A stretch of 64,000 nt of DNA from Phoronis australis (lineage: Eukaryota; Phoronida; Phoronidae): assembly GCA_002633005.1 (NCBI GenBank), contig NMRA01000247.1, forward strand, positions 221,208-285,207. The letters are read 5' to 3'. The position numbers and the translations under genes are program-made. Of this stretch, positions 28,701-43,700 are shown piece by piece. The first letter of the stretch is position 1; each line of letters starts with the position of its first letter. Under the pieces are notes generated by a model. That model was not told where the DNA came from, made no database searches, and saw only the letters and a list, made by a program, of their open reading frames with translations.

Positions 28701-31700
28701 GAAGGAAGGGTGTAAAACTGATGACCAGGGGTATTTTCCCCGATTCAAAAAGACCCCCTATTAGAATGCGTAGGCACCTGTATCATGACAAACTGCATCA
28801 CTAGCAATGTAAGCCCACACTGGCATGTATTATCTCACTGATACGGGCACAAAAACCAATGCGTAAAATTGTTCTCTTCCCAGCAGTTTTGATGCTAGAG
28901 CGTATAGTCAGTGACAAGTCTTGTGAGTCTAGCACATGGGTTGTCGTGGTGACTCTCTGTTCACGCCATATAGAATCTCATGATGGTACTTGTCATTATT
29001 ACTGTGACAACTCTATGAAATCAAGTGCCCAGATGTCGCGGCTGGTAAATGTACAGCAACGCATGTTGAAGTGTTCACTTATTAGCATAAACAAGTTGAG
29101 CAAATAAAACAACTGGGATCTTCAGAAAAAGTTGCAAAATGTGTGTTAAGAAAGAAATGCCATGTTACAGAAAAGCCAGCATCAAACACTGGATTTAAGA
29201 CCTCACCTGCAGTACATTCCATTCAGACACATGAGGCACTGTATAGCACTCTCTAGCCTTGTCATGTTATCAAAGGTGAAGGTACCATTAGGACACTTGG
29301 TTGGGTACTGACTACCCTCTGGACAGTAGTGGTATGACGGGCAGTCTTTGGGCTCTGGGTCATCAATACTGCGACAGAAGTAGCCAGCAGGACACTTGTT
29401 ACAGGAAGCTTGACCAATGGTGTCCTGACTCTGGCCAGGTGGACACACAAGAGGATTGGCACTGCCCTGTGGGCAGTAGTGGCCAACTGGACACAGGAAG
29501 CTAGCAGGCGTGGCTGAGGTGGCTGTGTAGTTGGAAGGACAGTAATATCCAGCAGCGCAAGGACCTGATGGTTGGCTCAGGCCTGCTATGGCACAGTAGT
29601 AACCACCAGTACAGGGCAGACAATCACTCTTGGAACTGGCACCTAAAAGAGGGAAAATAGTGTTAAATTTTATTCATAAAAACAACTACGGTTTTAAATC
29701 AACTTGACATATTTTGGTGTCATTTATTCAAACATCATAATCAGAAGAGAGAATATAGTGTCGCTGGGCCTAGCTAGGTGGCCACTATATTCTCTCTTCT
29801 GATGATGGTGTTTGAATACATGATACCGAAACATGTCAAGTTGTTTTAAAACTGTAGTTTTTATTAATATATGCTCCTACTTGCTATCATGGAGAGTGTT
29901 CAATTTGTCTACAGGAAATAACAAATGAATGCGAATTTCACTAAGTATGGAAAATTTTATATTATTACAATTCATAGTTCTTGGAAAGGTGGCAGACAGT
30001 CTAAAAGTTTAACGATATCATATCTCTGAAGCACACTAAATGCAAAAACACAATATTCTACTTGATGAATACATTTTATTATCAAATGTAAACAAACATT
30101 TCAATCAACTTGAAATAATCTTGCAGTTTTGGAAAGAAGCTGAGCAATTCAAACATAACTTATCCTCAAAAACTCACCAGTGACATTTCTCATTGTACCA
30201 GGAGGGCATTTCTGAGGGGTCGGTGTGCCCATAGGACAATAGTTACCAGCTGGGCAGGGTCCATTCTGGGGATACTTGACAGAGGGGCCGGGCGTGGCAC
30301 TATCAGCTCCACCTTCGCAGTAATAGCCAGCAGAGCAGGGACCTGACAAAAATGACAAACACTAACTGACAAGGTCTTCCTTGAAAATTAACCAATGTGG
30401 CAGAGGGCGCCACCAGAATACAAAGTCATAGGAGGAAACCTGACTATTGTAAAACACAGATGGTGGAATTTAATGATGACTCTATTGTATGTATACACAA
30501 CGTTGGGCTATACAAGTTGATTACTCTATTTTACAGAAAAAATCAGCTGTTTTTGTTACAGCTGACAACCATAAAGTATTAAAATAACTCAATATTGCCA
30601 TCAGTCTGGTGAGTGCTGTTCCATTGCTTGTGCTCTGCGTCTTTTTGTGACAAATTTTCCACCACATTGCATGCTACAGTAAACTGAATAATATTCATCA
30701 TAGTCATGCACATTTACAGACTCCAATCTTCTTTTTCATAACAATGCCACATATTTTGAATGCAAATTTTTAAACTCATTGAGTGTTGTCTTTTAAGCAA
30801 TTACCAAAGTCGAAGTACCATTATGCAACTGTAAATAAACTCAGTAAAAATGAAAAAATGTTACCCAAAAGAGTATGGTACTTTACACTGGACATCATAA
30901 CAGTGTTTTCGAAAAATTCTGAGCGAAACCCATTTTCAGGGGCTAAACACATTGCTTCTTGACTACAGAATCTTAGCATTATGTCAGGGACTGACCTTCA
31001 ACAAAATGCAACAAGCTTACAGGCATGCCACTCACCTGTGGGTATCACATTGCCAGGCCCAAGACAATACTGGCCTACAGAGCAGTCAGTGCACTCAGTG
31101 ACCTTACCAAGTCCAGTGATGTTGTTAAATGTGCCACCAGGGCACGCCAGCGGGTTGACACCAGCTGGGCAGTAGTAACCTGAATAAAAGATTTAATAAT
31201 AAGTCCAAGAGTTAGATTTATTTCCAGGATATATATTGTATTAACTGACATTGGTTAAATCGAAAATTTCAGCAACATTGGCTTCTCAGATTGTTCTAGT
31301 AAGACTGGTAGAGCTCTTTTGTAGGAAAATTGTATGGCCGACTGCATCCCCTGCTTTGCCATGAGTAAGCTTTAAAAGATATAGTATGAGGCAAGCTCCC
31401 CTTCATTGACAGTTTGTATACTAGGAAGTCATGTCCCTTCCAACAAGGTACCCTAGGACAACTTGCCCTAAAGCAACATGCCCCACTGGTGTTACCCGGG
31501 TGCCAACCACATGGAGCTAGGAAAAATGGTGGTTGACTATTTGCATGCTCCTTGTCATTTTTTAAGATTTCTCTGTCTTGCAGGTGCGTAATGCCAGTAG
31601 AAGACAGTTAATAATGTGTTAATATTAGATGAAACTGCTCAGTAGCACAGCTGGTTATAACATTCGTCTTGTCAGTAGGTTTGTGACCACAGTGCGACTT

Positions 31701-34700
31701 GCACTAGGGCCCGTTATCCAAGACCATGTTACCCTACCTCCATAAAATGAGGCAAATTTTAGCCCATGTGCTAATACCATCCGCACTACCAATGAAATTA
31801 GCAGCAACTCTTTACAAGTGTAACTTGTTTTAGAGCAACTCGTAATACAGCAAGCACTTAAGAGACACCTGGTGATGACTGAGCTGATAAACAATGAATA
31901 TTACAACGGCTTTCAATACGACACCCTGCTTACATTTTCACCGTGTACCTAGACATGCAAAACAATCCCACAAGAACTATCATTATGATTTTTCTAAACT
32001 TTGTTTTTGTGTTTTTGAAAGAACTTCCACCTTTTTCCATGAGGAGACATTTTTGAAATACCTCTAATTTAAAAGAGACTGTAATTGGAAACTTCAGGAA
32101 AACCAATTAACATTGATTCATCATTTACACAATAGCAAAGTCTTATCACACACTTTCTGACAGTGTTGTTGGCAGCAAGACATTCTTCAAACTGAACAAC
32201 AAACAGCTAGTAAAGATTACAATCTGATAAATATAAGCAACCCTTGTTTAAATGATGAAAGAACATTCTCATAAAAACCTGATGAAAAAAAGAAAGACAC
32301 ACCTTGCTTGCATGCAACTGGATTGGTCATGTTTGTCTCATGACACATGGAGGCTGCTGGACACATGGTGCAATTTGATTGGCCCTCATCAGATTGGTAG
32401 TAGCCAATGGGACAGCCGATTTCAGTTCCAGTTCCTTCTGGACACATGTGACCTCGAGGACATTTGTAGCCCATGTGCTCAGTACCCGGAAAACCTGGCT
32501 GAGCTGTGTTACTCCCACCAACGCACACATAACTGGAAAGACCAAGGTCCATCACTTAAATTACACATTACAAATGACTGCAGTCAGTCTGATATATCTA
32601 GTCTTACATAAGATATAGTCTGAAAGCACTCCAGAAATTTTCTTAGTAATTCAGCACCTTAGTAAGTAAATGCATGAAATTCTGGAAGATGCTAGTGGAG
32701 ATGAGTTCAATGTTAAAAGCAATTTATGTTTTGTAGGAAGTTACACTCCTCTGTCTCAGTTAAAGGAGCACAGACCCAGATGGCAGCACCAGTGGTATCC
32801 ACACGAAACAATCGACAAGTAAGTAGGTGTGCAGCAAGCACTGAATACATTCTTATCCAACATCAAGAAGATAATTACTTAATGCTGGTTTTGGTTACGC
32901 ATAGTCTCAGCTCCAGAGGGATTTTGACTACGATACATAACAAACTAACACAACATGCAGTTAAAGTTAAGGACCACATTATTTGTCAACCAATTTCACA
33001 AATTCTATTCACATGCAAATCAAAATACCTTTAACTTAATTACTCTAAACAGGGCAAAAATGAATTCAAATGAACAAATCAGTACAAAACAAACTATAAT
33101 AATTCAGACCACAAAAACAAATTTTAAATTCTAGAATCAAATCAAACACAATAACATATTCGTTTTTTTTAATTTAATTGTGCATGATATTACATAACAT
33201 AAAAACTCTTAAATTTAACAATAATGGTTTGTTTCAAAAACATAATTCGAAAATATATATATCAAACACTCATTCTGCCCTCTTACCCAGGAAAACAATG
33301 AGTGCAAGCTTTGCTGCAAGGACAAAATTGCCAATATAATTTGAAAATATTACCCATTAAATATGACCAGATGCAATATTATAAAATAATTAACTAATTC
33401 TTTATTAAAACAGTTGACAAATGACTTCACATTCAAAAGTCAATCCAAAAAGAAACATACTTCATTATATGCTTTCTTTCTTCCCTTGTAACTAATGACA
33501 TTCAGCATGGTTTATGCAACTACCTAACAGGTATGTCTTAAGAAGGAGGTGCGTGTGGAAGACACGTTCACAGGTGGACAGTAATGTTAGTATTAATAAC
33601 ATTAAAATCTCATCAATATATGACAAAAATAGTTGCAAAAATTGCCCATTTTTCATTACAGGTTTATTACACAAAAATACAAGTTTTGTAATGTGCAACT
33701 TTAACTCACCCCTCACTGCATGGTTTCTTGAGATCCACATTGGTCAAAGCCAGAATGTCGCAGTAGTGACCAGGTGGACACAGGCTACATTCCGACTCGG
33801 CCGTTAAGCCAGCATTATTGGAGAATTTACCCCTAGGGCAGGGGTCGGGGTATACTGAACCATTGGTACAATAATACCCTAAGGGGCAACGGCTATTTCC
33901 TGTGAATGAGGCACTGTTGCTTGCATTTATCTGTAAAATGATGATATGAAATATGAGGGACAAACATAAAACAATCTACTAAGAAATAGTTGAATCAAGA
34001 TGGACACAATACACAGAATGAAGTGTCTGTAATAAGCTACAATTTCACTATTTTTGGACAAAAATGATACTGTTTTGACTCTTTAAGCCGAGCTTTTTAC
34101 ATTGTTGTGAACAGCTATACTTTTTCAAGATAGATGGTATGCATCATTCAGAGCTTGAACAAAGCAAACCATTTATTTGGTGTTACATATCTTTTCTGGA
34201 GAAATGAGAAAACATAAGTTTCACTTGTTGGCCATATTGTGTCCATAATTGGTGAGACTTTACCATACAACTGATTACAGTAAAGTATTTCTAAGCAGTA
34301 AAATGGTGAAAAGTGCGAGAAACAATTTAACAAAAAAGGAAACAATTCTAATTTCTTGAAACAAAATCTTACCAAATGGTTCACAGGTGTTGGTGAGATG
34401 GCACCACCAGTGCAGTAGTGGCCAGCGTAACATTCTCCAGTAGGTGTTGACAGGCCCTCAGTTTCACAGTACTTTCCAGCTTCACAAGGCAAACAGTCGG
34501 CCTCTTTTTCATATTTCTCAGCAGGAGCGTAAGTCCCCGCCGGACATGGGAAGGATGTAGCCAGACCAGTAGCAAGGGGACAGTAGTGACCCACTGGACA
34601 CGGTGCGGGGTTGACCACAGGCTGGCCTGAAAAAGCACATTATGTTGTCACCACAATACTAGATCATAGGTAAAACAAGATATGATTTTTTAAACACACA

Positions 34701-37700
34701 AGCTTAGAGTGGAAAGAGGGGGAGTTATCTCAAGTACAGAAATGACATAGCACAAAATTTTTCAATCCATTAAGAGTTTTAAAAATATCAATCACTTGAT
34801 TTCCTGTATCAAAGGGCAATGATGATACTAGACTGCAATTTAGGCAAACCCTGAGACAAGTGTAAAATGATCACAGTTGTGTTTTTTAATTTATTGTAAC
34901 AGCCTTGTTTGTATCAAGATTCCATCTGATAGCAATTTGAGACACACAAATTTCAAAAGTCAAAAGTGGAACAAGTACAAGCTGATGCAGGATATGAGTT
35001 AAATATAAAGTTCTAAATTATTAATGAACAGACGATTCACATTTAATATCATTCTTTCTGTGAACAAGGACTGCCACAAGACCAGCAAGGTGTAACTTCA
35101 CAATAGAGGGCACTGCTTGCTATCACACTTTTACAATCTTGCATGCCACTGGGAAGTCATTATTGACTAAATGTGAATGATTTAACTGTGATTCGTCTCC
35201 GTGATATCAACTAGATGTAAGTAGAGATTGAGTGAACACAAATCTACTGATAAGTGAATCAGAGTATGTGCATAATGAAATAAACAGTGCAGTAGTGTTG
35301 AAATAGTTGGTTAGTGTTCCTTTAAAAAAGGAAGGTGTAACAATAAGAAACTGACATGGAGACAGACACAATAAATAAGAGATATGTGCACAGTGTAATG
35401 CAGTGTAAGGTGCAGGGCTGCAATAGGGACTTTACATTTACCATTGTATAAGGTGATGTTTCCTGAAACAAATAAACAAAACAACTGTTGCTTGGAAACT
35501 CTTAAAGTCACATAAAACATAATTCTAGGTCTTGGTCAGTCTTCATAATTATAATAACTTAAAGACGAAATTAAAAATAACAAGTTCACTCAGTATTCAT
35601 TACATGAATGAGATGGCTTTAATTAAATCGGAATCTGTACTCACACATGTTCATTTCAAAGTTTCAACTACTAAATTGACTATGGTCTGTGTGCGGTTAG
35701 GTGAAGATTCTGAGACAGTAAAACGATAAACATATATACATGTTCCATACTCAATAACTTAACTTTTATTTAACTTTCAGCCATTCACAGAGACCTCTCC
35801 GACTATGCTACACATTTAGCACTTCAATTCATATTTCTAAAAACCTGGAATTGACTTTTTCAACAAAATAAGAAATAGGCCTTGCATTGAATTGCTAGAT
35901 GTGACGAATATTCGTTGTATTTATTATTTTCCAATAATTCTCCACAAAATCAATTAAGATAATCTAACGACTCTTAACATAGTTGATTTCTCATCATATT
36001 AAACAGTTGGACAATTCAGGAGTCACCCCGCAGTAACAGTAGCAGTAAGTGTTCATAGCCACCTAGGCTGTCTGGTCAAACATTGAAAGGAAGATGTCAA
36101 TATCACAAGATATAGCTAACAGGTGGCGTGTCAAGCAGATAAATGGCCTTAAAACATAAGTAATCAAGTTAATGTTACCTCCAATAGCATCACAGTAGTA
36201 TCCAACTGGACATAGATCACAGGAACTTCTGGCCGCTGCATACTGATATGTGCCGTTGGGACACAGCAATGGATAGATGGCGCCTCGCTCACAAAAGTGA
36301 CCTCTGTAACACTCGTAGATACTGGGTGTGGCTGTGTCCTGACCCCCGGGGCAGAAGTAACCAGCTGAACACTGATCAGTAGGCACAACGTTGCCATCAC
36401 CTGGTGAAGATAACTAAAGATCTAAAACACAATTCCAATGATCAAAGATTGAAAAGTATACACAAAGCAGAGTTGGTTTTAGCAAGTGCACCCAGGGAGA
36501 AAGGGGTTATTTAGCTAAAGCCCTTCCTCAGCAAGTAACATAGAGGATCCTGGGTTTCAAGGAACTTTACAGGGTTGACAGCAGAAGGGTTGAGCATCCT
36601 CTTAAATATGCTTGTAAACTCAACACAGTAAAAACCATACTGGCATAATTTCCAATGAAATCTTGTCTCCATATATCAGTAGTTTTTCCAAATTATCGAA
36701 TTCCTACAACCAATTGTGCAGATGACTTTAATCAAATTGATAAAATGATAAATTATGTTCAAGACCTGCTACGTAAAGTAGATGTAAGGTTGCAAACACA
36801 CACACACTCGTACCTTGGCAGTAATAGCCGGCCGTGCAGTTAACACAGTCGCTCAGCTGATCATTGTTGTCTGTGTTGGAAAATGTGCCGGCAGGACAGG
36901 GCTCAGGCACACTTGTGCCTTGGACACAGTAGTGACCAGCTGGACACACGTGTTGGTCAGGTTCAGAACTGGTGTGGTTACAGTACCATCCAGCTGAGCA
37001 TTCGCCTGAAATGGACAATGGTGTTAATTTTTGGGATAATGTTATTTCAGTTACAAATGCTCATTGTCATTCAGTAATTCAAAGCTGCAATAAGTTTCCA
37101 TTGTTTGGAGTTAGGTCAACCAAGAGATAATAATATGACACTAACTTCAAAATTCGTGAAGAGTCATATAGTCCCAGATTATTGCATTTTGACTGATTCT
37201 TTTCTATGTAGGCACTCTTAACCAATATAAAAGTCATCTACATTGAGTTTTTAATTTTTACTGCAATCCTTACCATTTCTTAAACTTCAAATTTTAAAGC
37301 TTAGTCGTAAGGATGTGACTTTAATTATTTTTAGGCAAAATAGTTCATTTTTTTCTCTCGTTAATCAAAATGTTTCATCCATCAAAGACACAGCATGACT
37401 GAAACGAGCAGTGTAAAAACAACCCGCACGGTAACTGTGACAACGGCAAAGTGTTAAATCAAAACCACTCAGCGCATAGTAATACACACTACTGCATAGC
37501 AAAAAGACAGGAGTATTTGGAACCTTCCGACAATACAAGCTCAAATGCACAGCCCTCCCTCACCTGAGCGGAAAGGCGTGCCTGTGCTTTGTTTGGTTGA
37601 GGGAAAATCCCTCTAGGCACCACTAATTCAACTGCCTGGTAGGCAATGTCTCCAGTAGTTGAAACTAATGTGTTGAAGAAGTGATTCTAACTTTGAGAGT

Positions 37701-40700
37701 ATTTTTTCATTATTTTGGGTCTCATGGGGGGCATTTTGTGCAATTTTAAATATTTTTCGTAGGACAATGTTGGCCTAAATTTGGCTCCAAAATCGTGGCA
37801 TTGAAGGCCTTGAATTGAAGTGATAGAATCCACACTGACACCGCTCACTGTTTTGCGCCAACATGAAACTGGTGATGACCTGATGATCAATTAGCATCAT
37901 GTCAAATTCTTACAATACTAATGGTTGTGACGTGCTATTTTGCACAGTGTCAGTTTATGCCAAGTCAAAGCTGTTGTGTAAATGGCACATTAAAGACCAA
38001 GTAAAAATTACTACTCGATCATAACTCCTAAAACTGAGCAATGAATTTTAAGAAAAGTTCTCTTCAGAATGAAAACCAATTCAAATATAATCTGACCACA
38101 ACACTAGCCCCACCTGTTGGTAGATGAAGACCAGGCACAGCACAGTATTTCCCACCATCACAGGGGACAGGCTTGGCACTGCCCTGGGGACAGTAGTACC
38201 CTGGAGGGCACACCCCACCGGTGGTCATAGTGAAGTCTGGACAGGTACAGTCCCAGGTGGGAGTGCATGTGTCGTTAGAAAACAAGGATCTAAAGTGAAA
38301 GGGTGATTGTTAAAAACACATTATGTATTCAATGAAAAAAATTCCTAGCCACACATTGTCACATTTCAAATTCATTTTATTGGTAAAATGTGAACTATCT
38401 GCATATTAATCTATGATTTATTCACCATCAATATCTAAGTTATATAACTGGATCACAATAATCAGCACGATGCATTTCAAATTCCAGAAATAGAAAACTC
38501 TTAGTGAACAGTGTGTTCAGTAGCAATACGTACAGAATAGTTCCACTGGCGTTCACCAGGTGGCCCTGGTCATATGGACGCCTCTGATAAGAACCTCCAG
38601 TACAGAAGAAGCCTGCATCACACTGACCATCTGGGACTACATTAGCTGTGCCCTCACAATAGTAGCCTGGTGTACACTGTAGACAAGCACTCACGTTCTC
38701 AGCACCTGTGAACCAAAGAGAGATCGTAGAGAAACTTGGTGATATTTTGATCAAAACCGTTGATTTAAGGCAACCAATTTTCTTCTAAAACTAAATGTTG
38801 ATTTTGCACAATGGCCACATCCTAAAATGTCAATTCAATGTGTGTAGTAAAGTGAACATCTCAACTACCTCTAGTCAATAGAATTCCCTCTAACCTCAGG
38901 GCATGAGTAAACAGACATCTATCTTGGTAATACAAAAATTAGGGTACAAAAACATTACACAAAACCAAATGTTTCTACTGAAATTGTTTACCTGTGTTGT
39001 TGTTGAAAGTTCCATGATTGCAGGGATACTGCTCAGCAAATTCGGTGCCCATGGGACAGTAGTGACCTCTGGGACATTCTACAGGAGTTACCGTGACGTT
39101 TTCGCAATAGTAACCTGAGAATAAACAGATGATGGAATGACACAAATACAGGTTTTTGTAGGTCAAGTTGCTGCCACCCGCCAGTGAGTACGGGAACATT
39201 TTTCAATTCATGAAGAAATGAAGTTGAGGTAAAAAGGTACACTGTAAAATCTCAGCAGATTTGGTCAAAAAGAATTGACAAAATGTGTCTTTCTTTTGTT
39301 CAGTTTTCAAAGACTTCTAATACTGTCGTAAATGCGCACAATTTCTCAGAATCATTGTCTGATGGTAGCTATGGTATAGACCTTCAAAAATGGTACAGCA
39401 TTTATTGGGTACAATTTTCTTCACTGAAAAAATAAAAAATAGAATTTCACAGATCGGCCTCATTGTATCCTGAATTGTTGATGATATTTTACCACACTAT
39501 GCCATTTTGCACAACATGAAGTTGTCCAACCACCAGCTAAAGAATGATAACAACCAGTCCCATGGCATCCATTACCATCACTTCCTGCAAGTCTACGATC
39601 AAACATAACTATTCAATTATAGTGGTCATCTTTTACAAGAAATTGTAGCTGTAGGTAATTTGTAAAAAAGTAAAAATAAAACGATTTTTGAACCAATGAC
39701 CTTTGTCCACATAAAGCCTTACTTACAGAAGCAAGTAACCCACCTCATGCAGTTGTCATTCTTTAGTATAGTCACAGTGCTTACTGATTGGAAGCTGGTT
39801 GAAGATTAGTCTCATCATATTCCACAATCACTTTGCAATTTACAGGTTACTAATAAGTTCATAGTCATACCAACGCAACAAGCAGAGTTTGACAAAATAA
39901 TCACATCATGATTGGATGCAAATCTCAACTATAAGATTTTTTTTGAAAAGAGTAGTACGTCGGCAGCTATATTTGGTTAACACAGTGTTTAGTTGCGTAA
40001 AGACAAGCAAAAATGTCTTAGTAAGTGTTCAAATTCATTCTCTAAGCTTTTCAAATAGCAGCTTGTGGCTTCTTCAAATTCTTTACCAGCAGGGCAAGAC
40101 ACGCATGCTGCCATCTGTGGGTCCTTAGCATAAGTGCCGGCCAGACAAGGTACACTATAGGGTGAAGCCAAAGGACACTCGTGTCCCTTGGGACAAATGT
40201 CTCCCTGTCCTGTGTGAGCAACACCTGGCTGAGGCTCTGAAATGTTCACTCCTGAAAATAAAAATTATTATAACAGTAACAATATTACATTTGCTATGTA
40301 ACTTTAAGACAGGAAGTACCACGTCCAGTGCCTTTGCGAGTTTTATCAAGAAATTTTTTCTTCTCATCCTTCTCTGCCACTATAAACCAGCCTTCTGACA
40401 AAGAAGCAGCAATGTTTGATTTAGCCACTTACAAAAATGTTCTCAACTTGAGATAAGAGATGATTTCCAGACTCTCCAAGAATTGACTGTTTGATACTGC
40501 TTGAGAATAGGCTCTACAATTTGGCTTGTCACAGAGGGTCATATTATTCACACAAGATTGTCTCAAGCAACAATGAGCGGTCAGTCCTTCCCATTCCCAG
40601 AATCCCCTCTCGTCTCAGTGAAGAATATGGTGAGATATTTTTAGGAAGTAAGCTGTCTAAGTCAAAACGTACTTTTTTGAAAAATAGCAGGTTAATACGG

Positions 40701-43700
40701 AGTCACTTTAAGATTGTGTTTATTCTCAATGTAATGGACAGAACAGTCACAAACCACAAAACACTCCACTGAAGGTCATCATACAGCAACCTCACAGACC
40801 TCAGCAAGAATGCCGACATAAATTGGACCTTCAACATACCATGAGAGCAGTAGAACCCTGCCGAGCAAGAATTTGTAGGTTGTGACAATCCTGGTGTGGC
40901 ACAGTAATACCCTCCCGTGCAGGGGCTGCAGTCACTGACATTTACGAGATTTGTCTTGGAACCAAATGTACCTGAAAAAATATCACAGCAGTTTTTACAC
41001 AATTAATCTCAATTACATAAGAGCTTTGAAGGAAATATGATTCAGCATTTAAAAGTACTTAAACATCAATTCAGAAGGATACAGTGTTTGTCATCAATGC
41101 TACAATGCAATGACTTAGTATTAAACTTCGGTAACAGATAGGTTTACCACTTTAACAGACGTCATTTTCGTGCACTCACCAACTGGGCATGGCTGTATGT
41201 CATATCCTGTACCCTCCGGACAGTAGTATCCCTGAGGACAGTTATCTGCGGCCTCACCTCGAGTGCACATGTACCCAGCTGGACAGACGTAACATGCACC
41301 GGCACCAGTGTGATTCATGTACGTGGTGCTGTTGCATGGTGTGGGTGTGTGACTACCTTGTATACAGTAATGACCAACGGGACAGATGTTGCCAGTGACG
41401 CCATCTACAGGGAAGTAAATAGGAAAAAGGTCCTACTATGCACTATATACATTTTCCCAAAACTTGTGGAGGTCACATTGATACGGTATTCTGTCCTTTT
41501 AAACAGTCTGTTATTTCAAATTCAATCTTTTACTCAATCGTAGGATACAATAGGGTTCATAACACACCTCGTAACATGGGCAATGCAGCACTGAAATAAG
41601 TGGGGGCCTATAGCCTCCCAGCCCCCTACGGTGTGCCGCCCATGTGTAAGAGTAACAAATACTAACACTAATTGTTGTTAAGCACAATCTTGCCTACAAA
41701 TGAAAATGTCAAAAAGGCCTCAGGTCTTTAGAAATTTGGATCTAACAATTACACAGTGAAGACCCACCAGCCTGTCAATGAAAAAACAGTATTTCACATA
41801 ATACAATAAGTAGCTGGTATGAATCTAACAAATTAAAGTCTAATGACTCATTTAGCAAAGTCAAGAGCACCTACCAGTTGGGTTAGGACGGTTGGCGCCA
41901 CCTATGCAGTAGTAGCCAACATCGCACATGTCTGTCACATTGGGCTGGCCAGGAGAGTCGCAGTAGTATCCAGCCAAACACTGGCGACAGTCGGTGATGT
42001 TTTTCTTGCCTAAAAACAAGATACAGATCAAGGAAACAGGTAGACAAGTAGCCTAGTGCCTTTAAATTGAGGATCTGTTTTTCAAAAAATGAGAGTTTTG
42101 ACTTCAATCTTTATATGAGTGTCTAGAACATTGTCATCTGCTCACATATGCTACAACAAAGTTAACTAAAATGCAGTTTGGTCTCAGTATAACATTATAG
42201 CTTAGTGTTTCTAATACCAAACATCAAATCTAAGTTGAAATCATTATCAAACAGAAAATTTTTAATCTAATCACTGAAAACCTCCAAATAAAAATGTTAT
42301 CAGCAAGAACTTTAATAGAAGCAGTTGTTTGTTATCATGCAGAAATTGCGAAAAAAATTAACTTCAGAACTAACTGACTACCATCCATTTTTCAACACAA
42401 TATGAGTTTAAGTGAGATTGATGCAAATGAAAGTCAGGTCAAAATGAGAATAAAACATAGTTAAGAAGCTAATTGAAAAGTCACAGCAGCAACATCAGTC
42501 CATGAAATTCAAACTTAGTAAACTATGAAGTAGTATTAAAGTCGCATTTCGCCCTGTTTAACTAGAAACTAAAACATTAAAATGAAGTCACTAGACGTTT
42601 TAGTCTGATGAAGACAGTTTCATATCCCAAGTGTATAGTCTGTGATACGATTCCATTTTCAATACCAACAAAAACATTAAAACCACCACCGACTCAAATG
42701 CAATAATTTTTTGTTTTTTAGCCAGCTAAGCAGGGCAAAATGCACTTTTAAGCGATTCAGAAAAAATTAAATAAGAAATTACAGTAGTTGTAAAAGGTCA
42801 CATTCTCTTGTCAGCCAATCGCTATTTTGAAATGCATTAGGATTTATGTCAACTAATTTTCTTTAACTAAGTTCCTCCAGAATATTTGCCATACATTTTC
42901 CACAGCTGGACAATTTTAACAAAAAAAGCAATTCAGATAAATTTTAAACAAAAAGTAGTAACGTGTAATAAATAAGAATAAGATCACCTCATGCATATCA
43001 CCTCGATTCACAGAAAATGTAAAAATTAATTAAACCCAATATCTTGTTCCAGGCAGTATGTATTAAAATGTATTGAAAACTATGCAATAAAACTTATTTA
43101 TTTATTAACTAATTGAACATAACGGAAAGGTTTTCAAAACAAAAAACACTCCAAGCTCAAAACCTTGTTGCTTGCTGGCTGTTTGGGAATGACGCGAGAT
43201 GAATAATTATTTCAAACATTGCATGTCAATTGGAAACAGTGATCAAGATCTGTATCTAACCACTAAAAGATAGTCATATTATGATAGAAATATTGATTAG
43301 GTTAGTACAACACATGGAAACAAGAGGGCGCCGTGATGAAATACCTGCACTGGCTGAAGCTGAAAGAGTCACGTGTCAATAATGTAATAAACAACCAACA
43401 TACTGAACATTATATTGAGCACTACATCGGACGGTCAAACATAACAACGGTCTTTAACATTATGGTTAACCCAGTTCTTGTTTAGCAGTGATATTGGTAT
43501 CATGTAAATATGAAGTGCGGTTTATTACTTTTCAAAATCACTCGCTCGTCATCATCAGAATTAATGTTTCACCTACTACAATTACAAAATGAATAAAGTA
43601 TCAAGTCTTGGCAATTTCATGACATCCACAACAAAATTGCTTAAGTAACACCCCTTTTACCTGCATCGGGTTGATATGTTCCACTAGGGCAAGGCTGGGG

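Noticed and set aside
40491-40772. 93-residue plus-strand open frame in the intron between exons 28 and 29
   Set aside because: No recognisable family and no supporting splice structure; it may be repeat-derived, but I could not show it.
43345-43359. 15-base microexon (reading A-S-A-S-A) between exons 25 and 26
   Set aside because: Splice sites and phase fit, but joining exons 25 and 26 directly gives the usual 18-residue spacing between C-P and D-C, which this insert would break. The sequence is low complexity.
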